NCBI RefSeq assembly: GCF_023008245.1 | Contig: NZ_CP090145.1 | Location: forward strand, 124,001-188,000 | Direction: 5' to 3' | DNA length: 64,000 nucleotides | DNA from: Flavobacterium sediminilitoris | GTDB lineage: Bacteria; Bacteroidota; Bacteroidia; Flavobacteriales; Flavobacteriaceae | Shown: positions 9,402 to 19,757 of the stretch, in pieces | How positions within the stretch are numbered: position 1 is the first letter of the stretch | How the letters are laid out: the number at the start of each line of letters is the position of its first letter | Program-made: the position numbers and the translations under genes | Notes under the pieces: model-generated | The model's input: only the letters and a program-made list of their open reading frames with translations | Database searches by the model: none | What the model was told of the DNA's origin: nothing

Positions 9402-10415
9402 TTAATCAAGTGATTTAATTTCTTCAAGATTTAATAATAATTGTTTTACTCCTTTTACATCCAAACGTGTTGTATTATGAGAATTATAATCGCTAATATC
9501 TGGCAAAATAGATTTCCCATCAGAAAAATATTGGCTATAATTAAGATCTCTATTATCTGCTGGAATTCTATAAAATTCTCCCATATCTTCAGCCTTTGCC
9601 ATCTCTTCTCTTGTACACAGTGTCTCAAAAAGTTTTTCACCATGTCTTGTTCCAATAATTTTTATTTTATTGTCTGTTTTTTTTAATTCTAAAATTGCTT
9701 TAGCTAGGTCTTCAATAGTTGATGCAGGAGCTTTATTTATAAAAATATCTCCTGGTTGACCGTTTTTAAAAGCAAACAGCACTAGTTCTACAGCATCATC
9801 AAGTGACATTAAAAATCTTGTCATATTCGGATCAGTAATTGTTAATGATTCGCCTTTCTCAATTTGGTGTAAAAAAAGAGGAATTACAGAACCTCTAGAA
9901 GCCATAACATTTCCATATCTCGTGAGACAAATAATCGTATCCGAAGAATTTCTTGACTCAGCAATTGCAACTTTTTCCATCATTGCTTTTGAAATACCCA
10001 TAGCATTTATAGGGTACGCCGCTTTATCTGTTGATAAACAAATTACTTTTTTTACTTTAAAATGTGTAGCTGCTCTTAAAACATTTTGAGTTCCTTCAAC
10101 ATTAGTTTTCACCGCTTGCATAGGAAAGAATTCACAAGATGGAACCTGTTTTAAAGCTGCAGCATGAAAAACATAGTCTACTCCTTTCATTGCTGGTTCA
10201 ATAGAAACATAATCTCTTACATCTCCAATGTAATATTTTATTTTATCATTTTTATAATGATTTCGCATATCATCTTGTTTCTTTTCATCACGAGAAAAAA
10301 TGCGAATTTCTTTAAAATATTCTGTCACAAGGAACTTATTAAGTACTGCTGTCCCGAAAGAACCTGTTCCGCCTGTAATTAATAAAACTTTATTTTTAAT
10401 CGTATTGTCCATCAT
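9402..10415 (-). CDS. UDP-GlcNAc 4,6-dehydratase/5-epimerase (CapE/FnlA/WbjB-like)
   Basis: A 337-residue extended SDR that starts the L-hexosamine pathway by removing water from UDP-GlcNAc and inverting C5. The NAD-binding loop is GGTGSFGTAVL. The active-site region reads NAMGISKAMMEK, where Met replaces the usual catalytic Tyr, as is characteristic of the CapE/FnlA branch. HAAALKQVPSCEFFP and RYGNVMASRGSVIP are further family landmarks. The start lies inside the end of the wzt gene (20 bp overlap), so it is coupled to export. Start could be Met1 or Met2. Confidence 0.88.
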   Translation of the reverse strand: MMDNTIKNKVLLITGGTGSFGTAVLNKFLVTEYFKEIRIFSRDEKKQDDMRNHYKNDKIKYYIGDVRDYVSIEPAMKGVDYVFHAAALKQVPSCEFFPMQAVKTNVEGTQNVLRAATHFKVKKVICLSTDKAAYPINAMGISKAMMEKVAIAESRNSSDTIICLTRYGNVMASRGSVIPLFLHQIEKGESLTITDPNMTRFLMSLDDAVELVLFAFKNGQPGDIFINKAPASTIEDLAKAILELKKTDNKIKIIGTRHGEKLFETLCTREEMAKAEDMGEFYRIPADNRDLNYSQYFSDGKSILPDISDYNSHNTTRLDVKGVKQLLLNLEEIKSLD

Positions 10416-11691
10416 TAATTTTAATTACATCCCATTTACTTGGAATCCCAATTTTACCTGGATAGTTTATATTGAATTGACTTAAATAAGAAGATTGACT
10501 TTCTTCAATCTCAAAAGTTATAACTTTATTATATTCATTTTGAACTACACCATTTACAGGGGAATAAATTGCAAAACTCACATTATAAATACCACTTGTT
10601 AAAATACCTTTAGGCAACTTACATAACATTTTTATTTCACCTTTAATATTCTCAATAAATCTCTTACTAGAATAATCACCAGACCAATAAATTAATTCAT
10701 CATTTACATCTTTTAAATCAACAGTTACATATGCTCCTTCAATATTCTCCCTACAAACTATATCAAATTCAAATATTAATTCATCTAAGGTATTAAATAA
10801 CTTATTTACTCTTTCATTTAATAATTCAACTCTTTTAATTTGCATAGGTAAATTATCATCAATTGAATAATCTATTTCCAAAACTCTATCAGTAGATATT
10901 AAATTATTTTCATAATAATTCACAACATCTTCAATTAACCCTTGAAACACAATAGATCCATTTTGCAGAACCATTCCTTTGTTACACAATTTCTTAACAC
11001 TTGCCATAGAATGACTTACAAATAAAACTGTTCTTCCTTCACCTTTACTTACGTCATTCATTTTACCTAAACACTTTTTTTGAAAATCTGCATCTCCTAC
11101 TGCTAATACTTCATCAACAATTAAAATTTCTGAATCTAAGTGAGCAGCTACAGCAAAAGCTAAGCGCACATACATTCCTGAAGAGTATCGTTTCACAGGA
11201 GTATCAATATATCGTTCGACTCCTGAAAAGGCTACAATTTCATCAAACTTTCGTTTAATTTCATGTTTACGCATGCCCAAAATTGCTCCATTTAAATAGA
11301 TATTTTCTCTTCCTGTCATTTCTGGATGAAATCCTGTTCCTACTTCTAATAAAGACGCAATACGTCCTTTATTATATATTTTTCCTGTAGTAGGTTGTGT
11401 TACTTGACTTAGTATTTTTAATAAAGTAGATTTACCTGCTCCATTTCTTCCTATTATTCCAACAGAATCTCCTTGCTTAATTTCAAAATTAATATCGCGT
11501 AAACTCCACACATAGTCACTTTGCCCTTTAATTTCTCTATTATTTATTTCTCCTATTTTTAAAAAAGGATCTTCTTTCCCTCTTACATTTGACCACCATC
11601 TTTTAAAATCATCTCTCACCGTACCTGTACCAACAAGTCCTAATCTATATTGTTTTGAAATATTTTCCGCTTTTATTACTACTTTACTCAT
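10396..11691 (-). CDS. wzt: Polysaccharide ABC exporter ATPase with C-terminal glycan-binding domain (Wzt)
   Basis: This is the ATPase half of an ABC-2 polysaccharide exporter. The nucleotide-binding domain covers about residues 1-255, with Walker A GRNGAGKST, signature YSSGMYVRLAF and Walker B ILIVDEVLAVGD. Residues about 260-431 form an extra beta-rich domain, as in Wzt proteins of O9a type that recognise a modified end of the finished glycan. The 431-residue length matches those Wzt proteins and exceeds KpsT (about 220). The permease gene lies 45 bp upstream, and the CapE-like gene overlaps the 3' end. Confidence 0.9.
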   Translation of the reverse strand: MSKVVIKAENISKQYRLGLVGTGTVRDDFKRWWSNVRGKEDPFLKIGEINNREIKGQSDYVWSLRDINFEIKQGDSVGIIGRNGAGKSTLLKILSQVTQPTTGKIYNKGRIASLLEVGTGFHPEMTGRENIYLNGAILGMRKHEIKRKFDEIVAFSGVERYIDTPVKRYSSGMYVRLAFAVAAHLDSEILIVDEVLAVGDADFQKKCLGKMNDVSKGEGRTVLFVSHSMASVKKLCNKGMVLQNGSIVFQGLIEDVVNYYENNLISTDRVLEIDYSIDDNLPMQIKRVELLNERVNKLFNTLDELIFEFDIVCRENIEGAYVTVDLKDVNDELIYWSGDYSSKRFIENIKGEIKMLCKLPKGILTSGIYNVSFAIYSPVNGVVQNEYNKVITFEIEESQSSYLSQFNINYPGKIGIPSKWDVIKINDGQYD

Positions 11692-11736
11692 TTTCTTAAA
11701 ATCATTTACTTCAACATTATTTCTATAAAAAAATCC

Positions 11737-12585
11737 TTAAACTGTATCCATAAAAGATTTTTGTACTTTATTAAATACTATTATTCCTAAAAATAATATT
11801 ACAATCGCAAAACAAATTGGGTATAATAAATCTAAGCCACTGAATGAACCAACTCCTAAATATGCAAAACGCATATAATCAAATAATCCTACTAATGGAT
11901 TTAAATTAATTACCCATTGATAATTTGCAGGTATTGATGAGCTTGGATAAATAACTGGTGTGGCATACATGAATAATTGAATACCAAAACCTATTAACAT
12001 ATTTAAATCTTTATATTTAGTTGTCATTGATGATAAAATCAAACCTATTCCCATAGCTATAATCGCCATAATTATTATAATTATTGGGGTAAATAAAATA
12101 TAGCTATTTGGTTGTATATTCCCCTTAACATAATAATAAAAGACAAAAATTAAGAACATTAAAAATTGGACTCCAAATTTCATTAAATTTGAAATTACTA
12201 TAGTTAATGGCATTATTAACCTTGGAAAATATACTTTCCCAAATATTGCAGCATTTGAATTAAATACTCCTGAAACAGCTGTTAAACAAGTTGAAAAATA
12301 ATTCCACAATGTAATTCCAGCCATATAAAACACTAGTTTCGGAGCTCCATCTGTTGGTAATTTAGCTACATTTCCAAATATGATTGTAAAAGTAATAGTT
12401 GTTAAGATAGGTTGTATGAAAAACCATAATGGTCCTAAAATTGTTTGTTTATATACTGTAACAAAATCTCTTCTTACAAACAACACTAATAAATCACGAT
12501 AATTCCAAAGTTCTTTAAAATTTATCCTTAAAAGATGATGTTTAGATTCGATAACAGAGTCCCACTGTTCCGATTGAGTTTCCAT
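11737..12585 (-). CDS. wzm: Polysaccharide ABC exporter permease (Wzm)
   Basis: A 282-residue ABC-2 family permease with about six membrane spans, forming the inner-membrane channel with Wzt. The N-terminal amphipathic segment precedes LVLFVRRDFVTVYKQTILGP, a conserved region of TagG/Wzm proteins. The segment NLNPLVGLFDYMRFAYLG near residue 227 is also typical. It is the first gene of the minus-strand unit downstream of a 383 bp gene-free stretch, so a promoter probably lies there. Confidence 0.9.
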   Translation of the reverse strand: METQSEQWDSVIESKHHLLRINFKELWNYRDLLVLFVRRDFVTVYKQTILGPLWFFIQPILTTITFTIIFGNVAKLPTDGAPKLVFYMAGITLWNYFSTCLTAVSGVFNSNAAIFGKVYFPRLIMPLTIVISNLMKFGVQFLMFLIFVFYYYVKGNIQPNSYILFTPIIIIIMAIIAMGIGLILSSMTTKYKDLNMLIGFGIQLFMYATPVIYPSSSIPANYQWVINLNPLVGLFDYMRFAYLGVGSFSGLDLLYPICFAIVILFLGIIVFNKVQKSFMDTV

Positions 12586-12968
12586 GGATTACTAATTGGT
12601 TTTTAAATTTTAGTATTTGCCTTAACTATGTTTCTGTTAAACTTTCCAAAAATAAACTATTTCAAACTAGTAACAAAAATTTTGATTAAAAGAAGAAAAC
12701 TATTTCAAAAACCTATTTACGAATATATGATACTAGCTAATGTTTTTCAAAACATATCTCTTGTCTTTAATTTATATAAGACAAATTACTTATGAAAAAT
12801 TAGAAGATCCAATTTAAAAATATTATAGCGAGAAATATCTAAAATTAATCATTAGGGAAGAACATAACTACAAGTTAAGATTTCTAAGATAATAATAAAT
12901 ACTTTATTATACTGTTCAAACAATACACTTAACAAACTATCTTTATATTTGCAATGTAAATTTTTAGT
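12586..12968. promoter_or_regulatory. Divergent gene-free region between wzm and the CpsB-type phosphatase gene
   Basis: A 383 bp AT-rich stretch between two divergent genes. I see no open frame of interest. The right end holds a candidate promoter for the plus-strand gene; no clear TAnnTTTG box was found for wzm on the minus strand. It is the only divergent break inside the polysaccharide locus and a natural place for regulation. Confidence 0.5.
12944..12951 (+). promoter_or_regulatory. Candidate -7 box for the phosphatase gene
   Basis: TATATTTG matches the Bacteroidota -7 consensus TAnnTTTG and lies 17 bp before the ATG at 12969. A convincing -33 TTG was not identified. Confidence 0.5.
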
Positions 12969-13703
12969 ATGTTTCCTTTTTTTAAATCAAAACCTAAGCT
13001 TTCTGAATTAATTCCTAATGACTATGTTGACATTCACTCTCATATACTTCCTGGTATTGATGATGGTGCAAAAAAAATGAATGATTCTCGTTTTTTAATG
13101 AATGAGATGATTGATTTAGGTTTTAAAAAAGCAATAGCAACTCCACATACTATAAAAAATGTATGGAATAACTCAAAGGAAACTATAGTTGAAACTAAGA
13201 AAAAAGTTGAAAAAGAACTTTCTTTTGAGAGCACTAAACTTCAACTTGATTGTGCTTCTGAATATTACATGGATGAAAATTTTGTAATACAGTTTGAAAG
13301 CGAGAATTTACTTACTTTAAAAGACAATTATGTTTTAGTTGAAATGTCTTATTTAAATGCTCCTATTCAATTATATGATATTCTTTTTGAATTACAGCTA
13401 AAAGGATATAAGCCTGTTTTAGCGCACCCTGAACGTTATACTTTTTTCCATTCGAAATTTTCTACTTACGAAGAATTAAAAAAAGCTGGTTGTCTTTTTC
13501 AAATGAATTTACTTTCAAGTGTTGGTTATTATGGAAAGGATGTAACTATGATAGCTGAAAAGTTACTTAATAATAATTTAATTGATTTTGTAGGTTCTGA
13601 TATTCATCATAAAAATCATATTGAATTTTTTAAAAATAAAATTCTTATAAAATCTTTAGACAAATTTGAATTAGCAATAAGTAAAAATGTCTTTTTTAGT
13701 TAA
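12969..13703 (+). CDS. CpsB/CapC-type PHP-domain protein tyrosine phosphatase
   Basis: A 244-residue metal-dependent phosphotyrosine phosphatase of the polymerase-histidinol phosphatase fold. It has DIHSHILPGIDDGAKKM at residues 21-37 (metal ligands His23 and His25), a TPHT loop, AHPERY near 155 and GSDIHH near 215. Its likely target is the Tyr-rich tail of the Wzc-like kinase encoded at 19758-22214, giving reversible control of chain length and export. It is the only plus-strand gene in the locus. It ends 8 bp inside the convergent aminotransferase gene. Confidence 0.9.
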   Translation: MFPFFKSKPKLSELIPNDYVDIHSHILPGIDDGAKKMNDSRFLMNEMIDLGFKKAIATPHTIKNVWNNSKETIVETKKKVEKELSFESTKLQLDCASEYYMDENFVIQFESENLLTLKDNYVLVEMSYLNAPIQLYDILFELQLKGYKPVLAHPERYTFFHSKFSTYEELKKAGCLFQMNLLSSVGYYGKDVTMIAEKLLNNNLIDFVGSDIHHKNHIEFFKNKILIKSLDKFELAISKNVFFS

Positions 13704-14829
13704 CAAATGAACTAATTACTTTCGAAATTCGAGTTTTATCATTATCTGTTAAATTTGATCCTGAAGGTAAACACAGTCCTCTTTCAAATAAATTTTCTGA
13801 ATTCTTACTTCCATAATATGGATATTCTTTAAATATAGGCTGTAAATGCATTGGTTTCCAAACAGGTCTTGTTTCTATATTTGCTTCTTCAAAAGCATTT
13901 CGTAATATTTCTCTTTTCTCATACGATTCTAAAAGTATAATACTAAGCCAGTGATTTGAATAAAAGTTATCATTTGGTTCTTTTAAAAGACAAATATTTT
14001 TATTGTTTTCAAAAAACGTTTTATAAAAAGCATTTATTTCTCTTCTTGCTAAAATATGAGAATCTAAAACTTCCATTTGCCCTATTCCAATTCCTGCACA
14101 TATATTACTCATTCTATAATTGTATCCAATTTCAGAATGTTGATAGTGAGGTGCATTATCTTTTGCTTGAGTTGCTAAAAAAACAGCTCTATCTTTTATT
14201 TCTTTTGATTTTGCAATTAGTGCTCCACCTCCTGAAGTAGTAATGATTTTATTTCCGTTGAATGATAAAACTGAAATATCTCCAAATGTTCCACATTTTT
14301 GATTATTATAAGTACTTCCTAAAGCTTCTGCACTATCTTCTAAAATGGGAATATTATATTTTTCTGAAATTTTTTTAATTTCTTGAACTTTAAAAGGCAT
14401 TCCATATAAATGAACAGCAATGATAACTTTAGGTTTATTTCCTTTTTCAATTCTATCCAAAATAGCATTTTCTAGAGTTATTGGACACATATTCCAAGTC
14501 TCTTTTTCACTATCAATAAATATAGGTTTTGCACCAAGATATACAATAGGATTAGCTGATGCTGAAAAAGTTAAGCTTTGACAAAGAACCTCATCTCCTG
14601 ATTTTACTCCTAATAAAATTAGTCCCAAATGTATGGCTGCTGTTCCTGAATTTAAACCAACAACATTACTATTCTCTTTCAAATAGTATTCTAAATCTTT
14701 CTCGAATTTTTTAATATTTGGTCCAAATGGTGCAATCCAATTATTAACAAAAGCTTCAGCAATGTATTTCTGTTCATTTCCTCCCATATGAGGAGGAGAA
14801 AGTAATATTCTATTTTTCTCTTGCTTCAT
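13696..14829 (-). CDS. DegT/DnrJ/EryC1 family PLP-dependent sugar aminotransferase (PglE-like)
   Basis: A 377-residue aminotransferase that puts an amino group on a nucleotide-linked keto sugar. SFNGNKIITTSGGG near residue 185 holds the PLP-binding Lys. GLNSGTAAIHLGL, ILEDSAEALGSTY and the start segment LSPPHMGGNEQKYIAEAF fit the family and resemble PglE. It precedes a gene for a fused priming transferase/acetyltransferase by 17 bp, so together they would make and load a diacetamido sugar such as diNAcBac. No matching 4,6-dehydratase (PglF) lies in the window. Confidence 0.87.
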   Translation of the reverse strand: MKQEKNRILLSPPHMGGNEQKYIAEAFVNNWIAPFGPNIKKFEKDLEYYLKENSNVVGLNSGTAAIHLGLILLGVKSGDEVLCQSLTFSASANPIVYLGAKPIFIDSEKETWNMCPITLENAILDRIEKGNKPKVIIAVHLYGMPFKVQEIKKISEKYNIPILEDSAEALGSTYNNQKCGTFGDISVLSFNGNKIITTSGGGALIAKSKEIKDRAVFLATQAKDNAPHYQHSEIGYNYRMSNICAGIGIGQMEVLDSHILARREINAFYKTFFENNKNICLLKEPNDNFYSNHWLSIILLESYEKREILRNAFEEANIETRPVWKPMHLQPIFKEYPYYGSKNSENLFERGLCLPSGSNLTDNDKTRISKVISSFVN

Positions 14830-14846
14830 ACTTATTATAATTGCTA

Positions 14847-16022
14847 TTACTTTTCAACAATTGAGTTGTCTGGAATATTTTTACTCACAATAGCATTGCT
14901 TTTGATTATGACATTCTTTCCTATTATAACATTTTCAAGTATTTTTACTCCTTCATTTATTTTTGTTAACTCTCCTATTACAACATTTTCTTCTAAAATA
15001 ACATTTGAAGAAACATACACATAATCTTCTAAAACAGATGATTTTTTTATACTTGTATTTTCATTTATAACAATATGATTTCCTATTGTTACTTTATCTT
15101 CAACAATAACATTTTCCATAATTTGGGTTCCTTTTCCAATACTTGAAAATTTAGAAACAGTAGCTTTAGGATGAATTATAGTTACAAAATTCGATTTAAA
15201 AAATAGTGCTTTTTTCTTTCTTATTTTATTGTCTTTTATAGTAATAATAATGTTTTTATCTTCTAATAATTCTATATTTTCCATTTTAATTACTGGAAAC
15301 TCTAATACTTTTTCAACTTTAGGAAAATCATCAAAAATTGCTTTAATATTATACTTTCTTTCAGATAATATTAAATTTATAAATGATTCACACCATTCTC
15401 CTGTTCCGTATAAATACAAATCTGTAGAATCTAAAAAGGGTTCTATAGTAATACTATTATCAGTAATATTTTCTCTTTTAAAAATCTTTATTATTGTTTT
15501 TAAAAGGATTTTAATATCTAATAAAAATGAGAGATTTTCAACATAATAAACATCTAGTTCAAATCTTCTATTCCAATCTAATGCGTTTCTACCATTTATT
15601 TGAGACCAACCTGTTATACCAGGAAGCACTTCATGTCTTCGATCTTGAAAGGGTAAATATAAATTGGCATAATGCGTCAATAATGGTCTTGGTCCTACTA
15701 AACTCATAGTCCCAATAATAACATTTATAAGTTGAGGAATTTCATCTAGAGAAGTTGTTCTGATAAAATTTCCAATTGGAGTTAATCGCTTCTCATCGGG
15801 AAGTAAATTTCCATTATTATCTTTCTTATCGTTCATAGTTTTGAACTTGATAATCTTGAAAACTTTTTTATTTTTCCCTAGTCTTTTTTGAATAAAAAAA
15901 GGATTCCCTTTATTAGTTAAAGTTAGGAATAATATTAAAATAAGTATAATAGGAAAAAGAAGAAATAATCCAATAATGGAAAATAAAACATCTACTAATC
16001 TCTTAATCCATTTTTTGTACAT
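14847..16022 (-). CDS. Priming phosphoglycosyltransferase fused to PglD-like acetyltransferase
   Basis: A 391-residue bifunctional protein. Residues about 1-190 are a membrane-anchored phosphoglycosyltransferase of the PglC/WcaJ type: an N-terminal reentrant hydrophobic segment near residues 8-34, then KFKTMND, a DEIPQLINV segment and LVGPRPLL. Residues about 210-390 are a PglD-like sugar N-acetyltransferase: a short nucleotide-sugar binding part (LYLYGTGEWCESFINLIL), then left-handed beta-helix repeats of the type IGKGTQIMENVIV. The same order is found in Neisseria PglB. It probably N-acetylates the aminotransferase product and moves the sugar phosphate to the lipid carrier, starting repeat assembly. 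Confidence 0.88.
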   Translation of the reverse strand: MYKKWIKRLVDVLFSIIGLFLLFPIILILILFLTLTNKGNPFFIQKRLGKNKKVFKIIKFKTMNDKKDNNGNLLPDEKRLTPIGNFIRTTSLDEIPQLINVIIGTMSLVGPRPLLTHYANLYLPFQDRRHEVLPGITGWSQINGRNALDWNRRFELDVYYVENLSFLLDIKILLKTIIKIFKRENITDNSITIEPFLDSTDLYLYGTGEWCESFINLILSERKYNIKAIFDDFPKVEKVLEFPVIKMENIELLEDKNIIITIKDNKIRKKKALFFKSNFVTIIHPKATVSKFSSIGKGTQIMENVIVEDKVTIGNHIVINENTSIKKSSVLEDYVYVSSNVILEENVVIGELTKINEGVKILENVIIGKNVIIKSNAIVSKNIPDNSIVEK

Positions 16023-16081
16023 ACTCTAATTTTATATAATCTCTTTTACTTATTTAGTACTAAAAAAGAAATAATTGTAGT

Positions 16082-17359
16082 CTATAATTTACCATCAACT
16101 GGTAAACTCAAAACTCCTTTCACATCATACAAGATGCTATTTTCTTTTTTCAACAAATCAAAATCAATATTTTGAAATTCTTTATGAGCTACTCCTAGCA
16201 CAATAGCATCAAATTTTCTAGATGGTTTTTCAGTAATACTTGTTATACCATATTCATGCATTACTTCTTCTTTATTTGCCCATGGATCAAAAACAGTAAC
16301 CTTTATTCCATATTCTTCCAAAGATGAAATAACATCTGTTATTTTAGTATTTCTAACATCTGGACAATTTTCTTTAAAAGTAATTCCCATCATTAGTAAT
16401 TCTGCTTCATTAACACTTATTCCTTTCTTAATCATTAATTTAACAATCTGAGAAGCTACATATTCTCCCATACTATCATTAAGACGTCTTCCTGCTAAAA
16501 TAATTTCTGGATGATATCCTTTTTCTTGTGCTTTTTGTGCTAAATAATAAGGATCAACACCTATACAATGACCTCCAACTAATCCTGGCTTAAACGGAAG
16601 AAAATTCCATTTTGTTCCCGCTGCTTCTAAAACAGCTTGAGTATCTATTTCTAATAAATTAAAAATCTTAGCTAACTCATTTACAAAAGCAATATTTATA
16701 TCACGCTGAGAATTTTCAATTACTTTTGCAGCTTCAGCTATCTTTATTGTAGGCGCTAAATGTGTTCCGGCAGTTATAACCGTTTTATATAAATCATCTA
16801 CTTTTTTTCCTATTTCTGGGGTTGAACCTGAAGTTATTTTTAATATTTTTTCAACAGTATGTTCTTTATCTCCTGGATTAATTCTTTCAGGTGAATATCC
16901 TGCAAAAAAATCAATATTAAATTTAAGTCCCGAATTTTTTTCAAGAACAGGAATGCATTCTTCTTCTGTAGCACCAGGATAAACTGTAGATTCATAAATA
17001 ACAACATCACCTTTTTTAAGTACTTTCCCTACTGTTTCACTTGCTTTATAAAGTGGTGTTAAATCAGGTCTATTATGCTTATCAACTGGTGTAGGAACTG
17101 TAATGATATAGTATTGACAATCTTTAATATCTTCTAAATCAGAAGAACAATAAAGTCCTATTTCATTAGCATTTGAGGATAATAATACTTTTTTTAAAGT
17201 ACTATTATCTATTTCCAAAGTAGAGTCTATCCCTTTATTTAATTCTTCTATTCGAATCTTATTAATGTCAAAACCTACAACAGAAAATTTAGTTGCAAAT
17301 AATCTTGCCAAAGGCAAACCTACATATCCTAACCCTATTATTGCAATTTTCATATTCAT
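16082..17359 (-). CDS. UDP-N-acetylhexosamine 6-dehydrogenase (TviB/WbpA-like)
   Basis: A 425-residue UDP-sugar dehydrogenase that oxidises C6 of a UDP-HexNAc to the uronate with two NAD. Visible are the N-terminal [14 protein letters not shown]ossmann loop and the active-site segment [19 protein letters not shown] near residue 265 with catalytic Cys. [15 protein letters not shown] is typical of the TviB/VipA branch. With the C4 epimerase gene two positions upstream, the pair would give UDP-GalNAcA (or UDP-GlcNAcA without epimerisation). The start could also be Met3. Confidence 0.88.
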   Translation of the reverse strand: MNMKIAIIGLGYVGLPLARLFATKFSVVGFDINKIRIEELNKGIDSTLEIDNSTLKKVLLSSNANEIGLYCSSDLEDIKDCQYYIITVPTPVDKHNRPDLTPLYKASETVGKVLKKGDVVIYESTVYPGATEEECIPVLEKNSGLKFNIDFFAGYSPERINPGDKEHTVEKILKITSGSTPEIGKKVDDLYKTVITAGTHLAPTIKIAEAAKVIENSQRDINIAFVNELAKIFNLLEIDTQAVLEAAGTKWNFLPFKPGLVGGHCIGVDPYYLAQKAQEKGYHPEIILAGRRLNDSMGEYVASQIVKLMIKKGISVNEAELLMMGITFKENCPDVRNTKITDVISSLEEYGIKVTVFDPWANKEEVMHEYGITSITEKPSRKFDAIVLGVAHKEFQNIDFDLLKKENSILYDVKGVLSLPVDGKL

Positions 17360-17362
17360 GGT

Positions 17363-18751
17363 TTATGATCCAATGGCTTGATATACAAAACCAATTTCTT
17401 CTAATTCTTTTTTATCTAATAAATTTCTTCCATCAAAAACAAATGCTGGCTTTAACATTGAATCGTAGATTCGTTTCCAATCATAAGTTTTAAATTCATC
17501 CCATTCTGTTAGAATTGCAATTGCATGCGAATTTTCTACAGTAGAATATGGATCTTTTTCTATTTTAATATACTTTTTATTTTCAATATCTGATCTTGTT
17601 TCAAGGTAATTTAAATCAAATAAAATCTGTGTTTCATCTACCTTAGGATCAAAAACTGAAACCATTGCTTGTTCACTTATTAAATCATCAGCAACATATA
17701 TTGCAGCCGATTCCCTTGTATCATTAGTATCTTTTTTAAATGCCCAACCTAAAAAAGCAATTTTTTTACCTGAAACAGTATTATATAATGTGCTTATCAT
17801 ATTTTTTGCAAAACGACGTTTTTGATGGTCATTCATTATAATAACTTGTTCCCAATAATCTGCAACTTCGTTTAATCCGTATGATTTAGCAATATAGACT
17901 AGATTTAATATATCTTTTTGAAAACACGACCCTCCAAATCCAACTGATGCTTTCAAAAATTTTGATCCAATTCTACTATCCATACCAATAGCTTTTGCAA
18001 CTTCGTTTACATCTGCTCCTGTTTTTTCACATAATTCACTCATAGCATTAATAGAAGAAACACGTTGCGCTAAAAAAGCATTAGCCGTTAATTTTGAAAG
18101 TTCAGAAGACCAAACATTTGTTGTTAATATTCTATCTTTTGAAACCCAATTTGCATAAATATCAACCAATTGGTTTATTGCCTTTTGGCCACTTTCTGTT
18201 ATATCTCCTCCAATTAAAACTCTATCTGGCGCGAATAAATCATCGATTGCAGTTCCTTCTGCTAAAAATTCAGGATTTGATAATATTTGAAAGTTAACAC
18301 CATTTCCTGTATGGTCTAAAATGTCTTTTATTGCTTGGGCTGTTCTTACTGGTAATGTTGATTTTTCAACTACAATTTTATCTGATTTTGCAACTCTTGC
18401 TATTTGACGTGCACAAAGTTCAATATATTTTAAGTCAGCAGCCATTCCCTTTCCTACACCATACGTTTTTGTAGGTGTGTTAACTGAAATAAAGATCATT
18501 TCAGCTTCATCAATTGCTTTATCTACTTCTGTAGAAAAAAATAAATTTCGTCCTCTCGCTTCTTCTACGACTCTATCTAAACCAGGTTCATAAATTGGTA
18601 AATTCTCTAAATTTGAACTATTCCAAGCATCAATTCTATCTTCATTTAAATCAACAACAGTAACTTTAATATTTGGACATTTTTGAGCTATAACAGCCAT
18701 GGTTGGTCCTCCAACATACCCTGCACCAATACAACAAATATTTTTAATCAT
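17363..18751 (-). CDS. ugd: UDP-glucose 6-dehydrogenase (animal-type)
   Basis: A 462-residue enzyme making UDP-glucuronate. The sequence resembles eukaryotic UGDH more than the shorter bacterial form. It has [14 protein letters not shown] at the N-terminus, [37 protein letters not shown] and [19 protein letters not shown] with the catalytic Cys near residue 273. It lies 3 bp from both neighbours. Together with the TviB-like enzyme it shows that the polysaccharide is likely acidic, with one hexuronate and one HexNAc uronate. Confidence 0.93.
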   Translation of the reverse strand: MIKNICCIGAGYVGGPTMAVIAQKCPNIKVTVVDLNEDRIDAWNSSNLENLPIYEPGLDRVVEEARGRNLFFSTEVDKAIDEAEMIFISVNTPTKTYGVGKGMAADLKYIELCARQIARVAKSDKIVVEKSTLPVRTAQAIKDILDHTGNGVNFQILSNPEFLAEGTAIDDLFAPDRVLIGGDITESGQKAINQLVDIYANWVSKDRILTTNVWSSELSKLTANAFLAQRVSSINAMSELCEKTGADVNEVAKAIGMDSRIGSKFLKASVGFGGSCFQKDILNLVYIAKSYGLNEVADYWEQVIIMNDHQKRRFAKNMISTLYNTVSGKKIAFLGWAFKKDTNDTRESAAIYVADDLISEQAMVSVFDPKVDETQILFDLNYLETRSDIENKKYIKIEKDPYSTVENSHAIAILTEWDEFKTYDWKRIYDSMLKPAFVFDGRNLLDKKELEEIGFVYQAIGS

Positions 18752-18754
18752 AAC

Positions 18755-19732
18755 TTATTTTAAATTATCCCAATACCATTTGACAGATTCTTTTAATCCT
18801 TTTTCTAATGTGTATTGCGGATTATAATCTAACATTTTTTTTGCTTTTTCTATACTTGCTAATGAATGAGGAATATCTCCTGCTCTATTAGAACCATATA
18901 TAACCTCTACATTTGCAATTTCAGAATTATATTCTGATAATATACTTTTTAAATACTTTACTAAATCATTTAGTGTTGTTCTATCTCCACAAGCTGTGTT
19001 ATAAATTGTATTTATTACTTTCTTATCATTTGCTAATAATGCTAATTCATTCATTTGAATAACATTATCAATATATGTAAAATCTCTAGAAAAGTTTCCG
19101 TCTCCATTAATAACTGGACTTTCTAAATTCATTAATTGTTTTACAAATTTAGGTATGACGGCAGCATAAGCTCCGTTTGGATCTTGATTCCTTCCAAAAA
19201 CATTGAAATATCTTAAACCAATAGTTTCAATGTTATATGTTTTACTAAACACGTCTGCATATAACTCGTTAACGTATTTAGTAATTGCATAAGGAGATAA
19301 TGGTTTTCCTATTACATCTTCAATTTTTGGTAATGATTCTGAATCTCCATAAGTAGATGAACTTGCTGCATAAACAAATCTTTTAACTTTTTCATCTCTT
19401 GCTGCTACAAGCATGTTTAAAAATCCTGAAACATTTACTTCATTAGACGTTATAGGATCTGCTATTGATCTTGGCACACTACCAAGAGCTGCTTGATGTA
19501 AAATATAATCAACTCCTTTTGTTGCTTGTCTACATATTTCTATATTTCTAATATCTCCTTCAATTAAAGTAAAATTGTTATTCAACAAAAAGGATTCAAT
19601 ATTATATTTATGTCCTGTAGAAAAGTTATCTAAACAAACAACTTTGTTATTATTTGCTAAAAAATATTCACAAAGATTTGAACCGATAAAACCAGCTCCT
19701 CCTGTAATAAGTATTTTTTTATTTGTAATCAT
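18755..19732 (-). CDS. UDP-GlcNAc C4 epimerase (WbpP/TviC-like SDR)
   Basis: A 325-residue extended SDR epimerase interconverting UDP-GlcNAc and UDP-GalNAc. The NAD loop is GGAGFIGSNLCEYF, the catalytic triad region reads SSSTYGDS followed by YAITKYVNE, and FGRNQDPNGAYAAVIPKF is characteristic of the WbpP/TviC branch. It lies 3 bp from ugd and 25 bp from the Wzc-like gene. Paired with the TviB-like dehydrogenase it matches the known Vi-antigen type route to UDP-GalNAcA. Confidence 0.88.
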   Translation of the reverse strand: MITNKKILITGGAGFIGSNLCEYFLANNNKVVCLDNFSTGHKYNIESFLLNNNFTLIEGDIRNIEICRQATKGVDYILHQAALGSVPRSIADPITSNEVNVSGFLNMLVAARDEKVKRFVYAASSSTYGDSESLPKIEDVIGKPLSPYAITKYVNELYADVFSKTYNIETIGLRYFNVFGRNQDPNGAYAAVIPKFVKQLMNLESPVINGDGNFSRDFTYIDNVIQMNELALLANDKKVINTIYNTACGDRTTLNDLVKYLKSILSEYNSEIANVEVIYGSNRAGDIPHSLASIEKAKKMLDYNPQYTLEKGLKESVKWYWDNLK

Positions 19733-19757
19733 ATTTATCTTTTAAGAATAATGAAGA

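Noticed and set aside
15229..15546. 105-codon plus-strand frame antisense to the PglC-PglD fusion
   Set aside because: It is Ser/Phe/Ile-rich antisense reading; the minus-strand gene has clear domains over the whole stretch.
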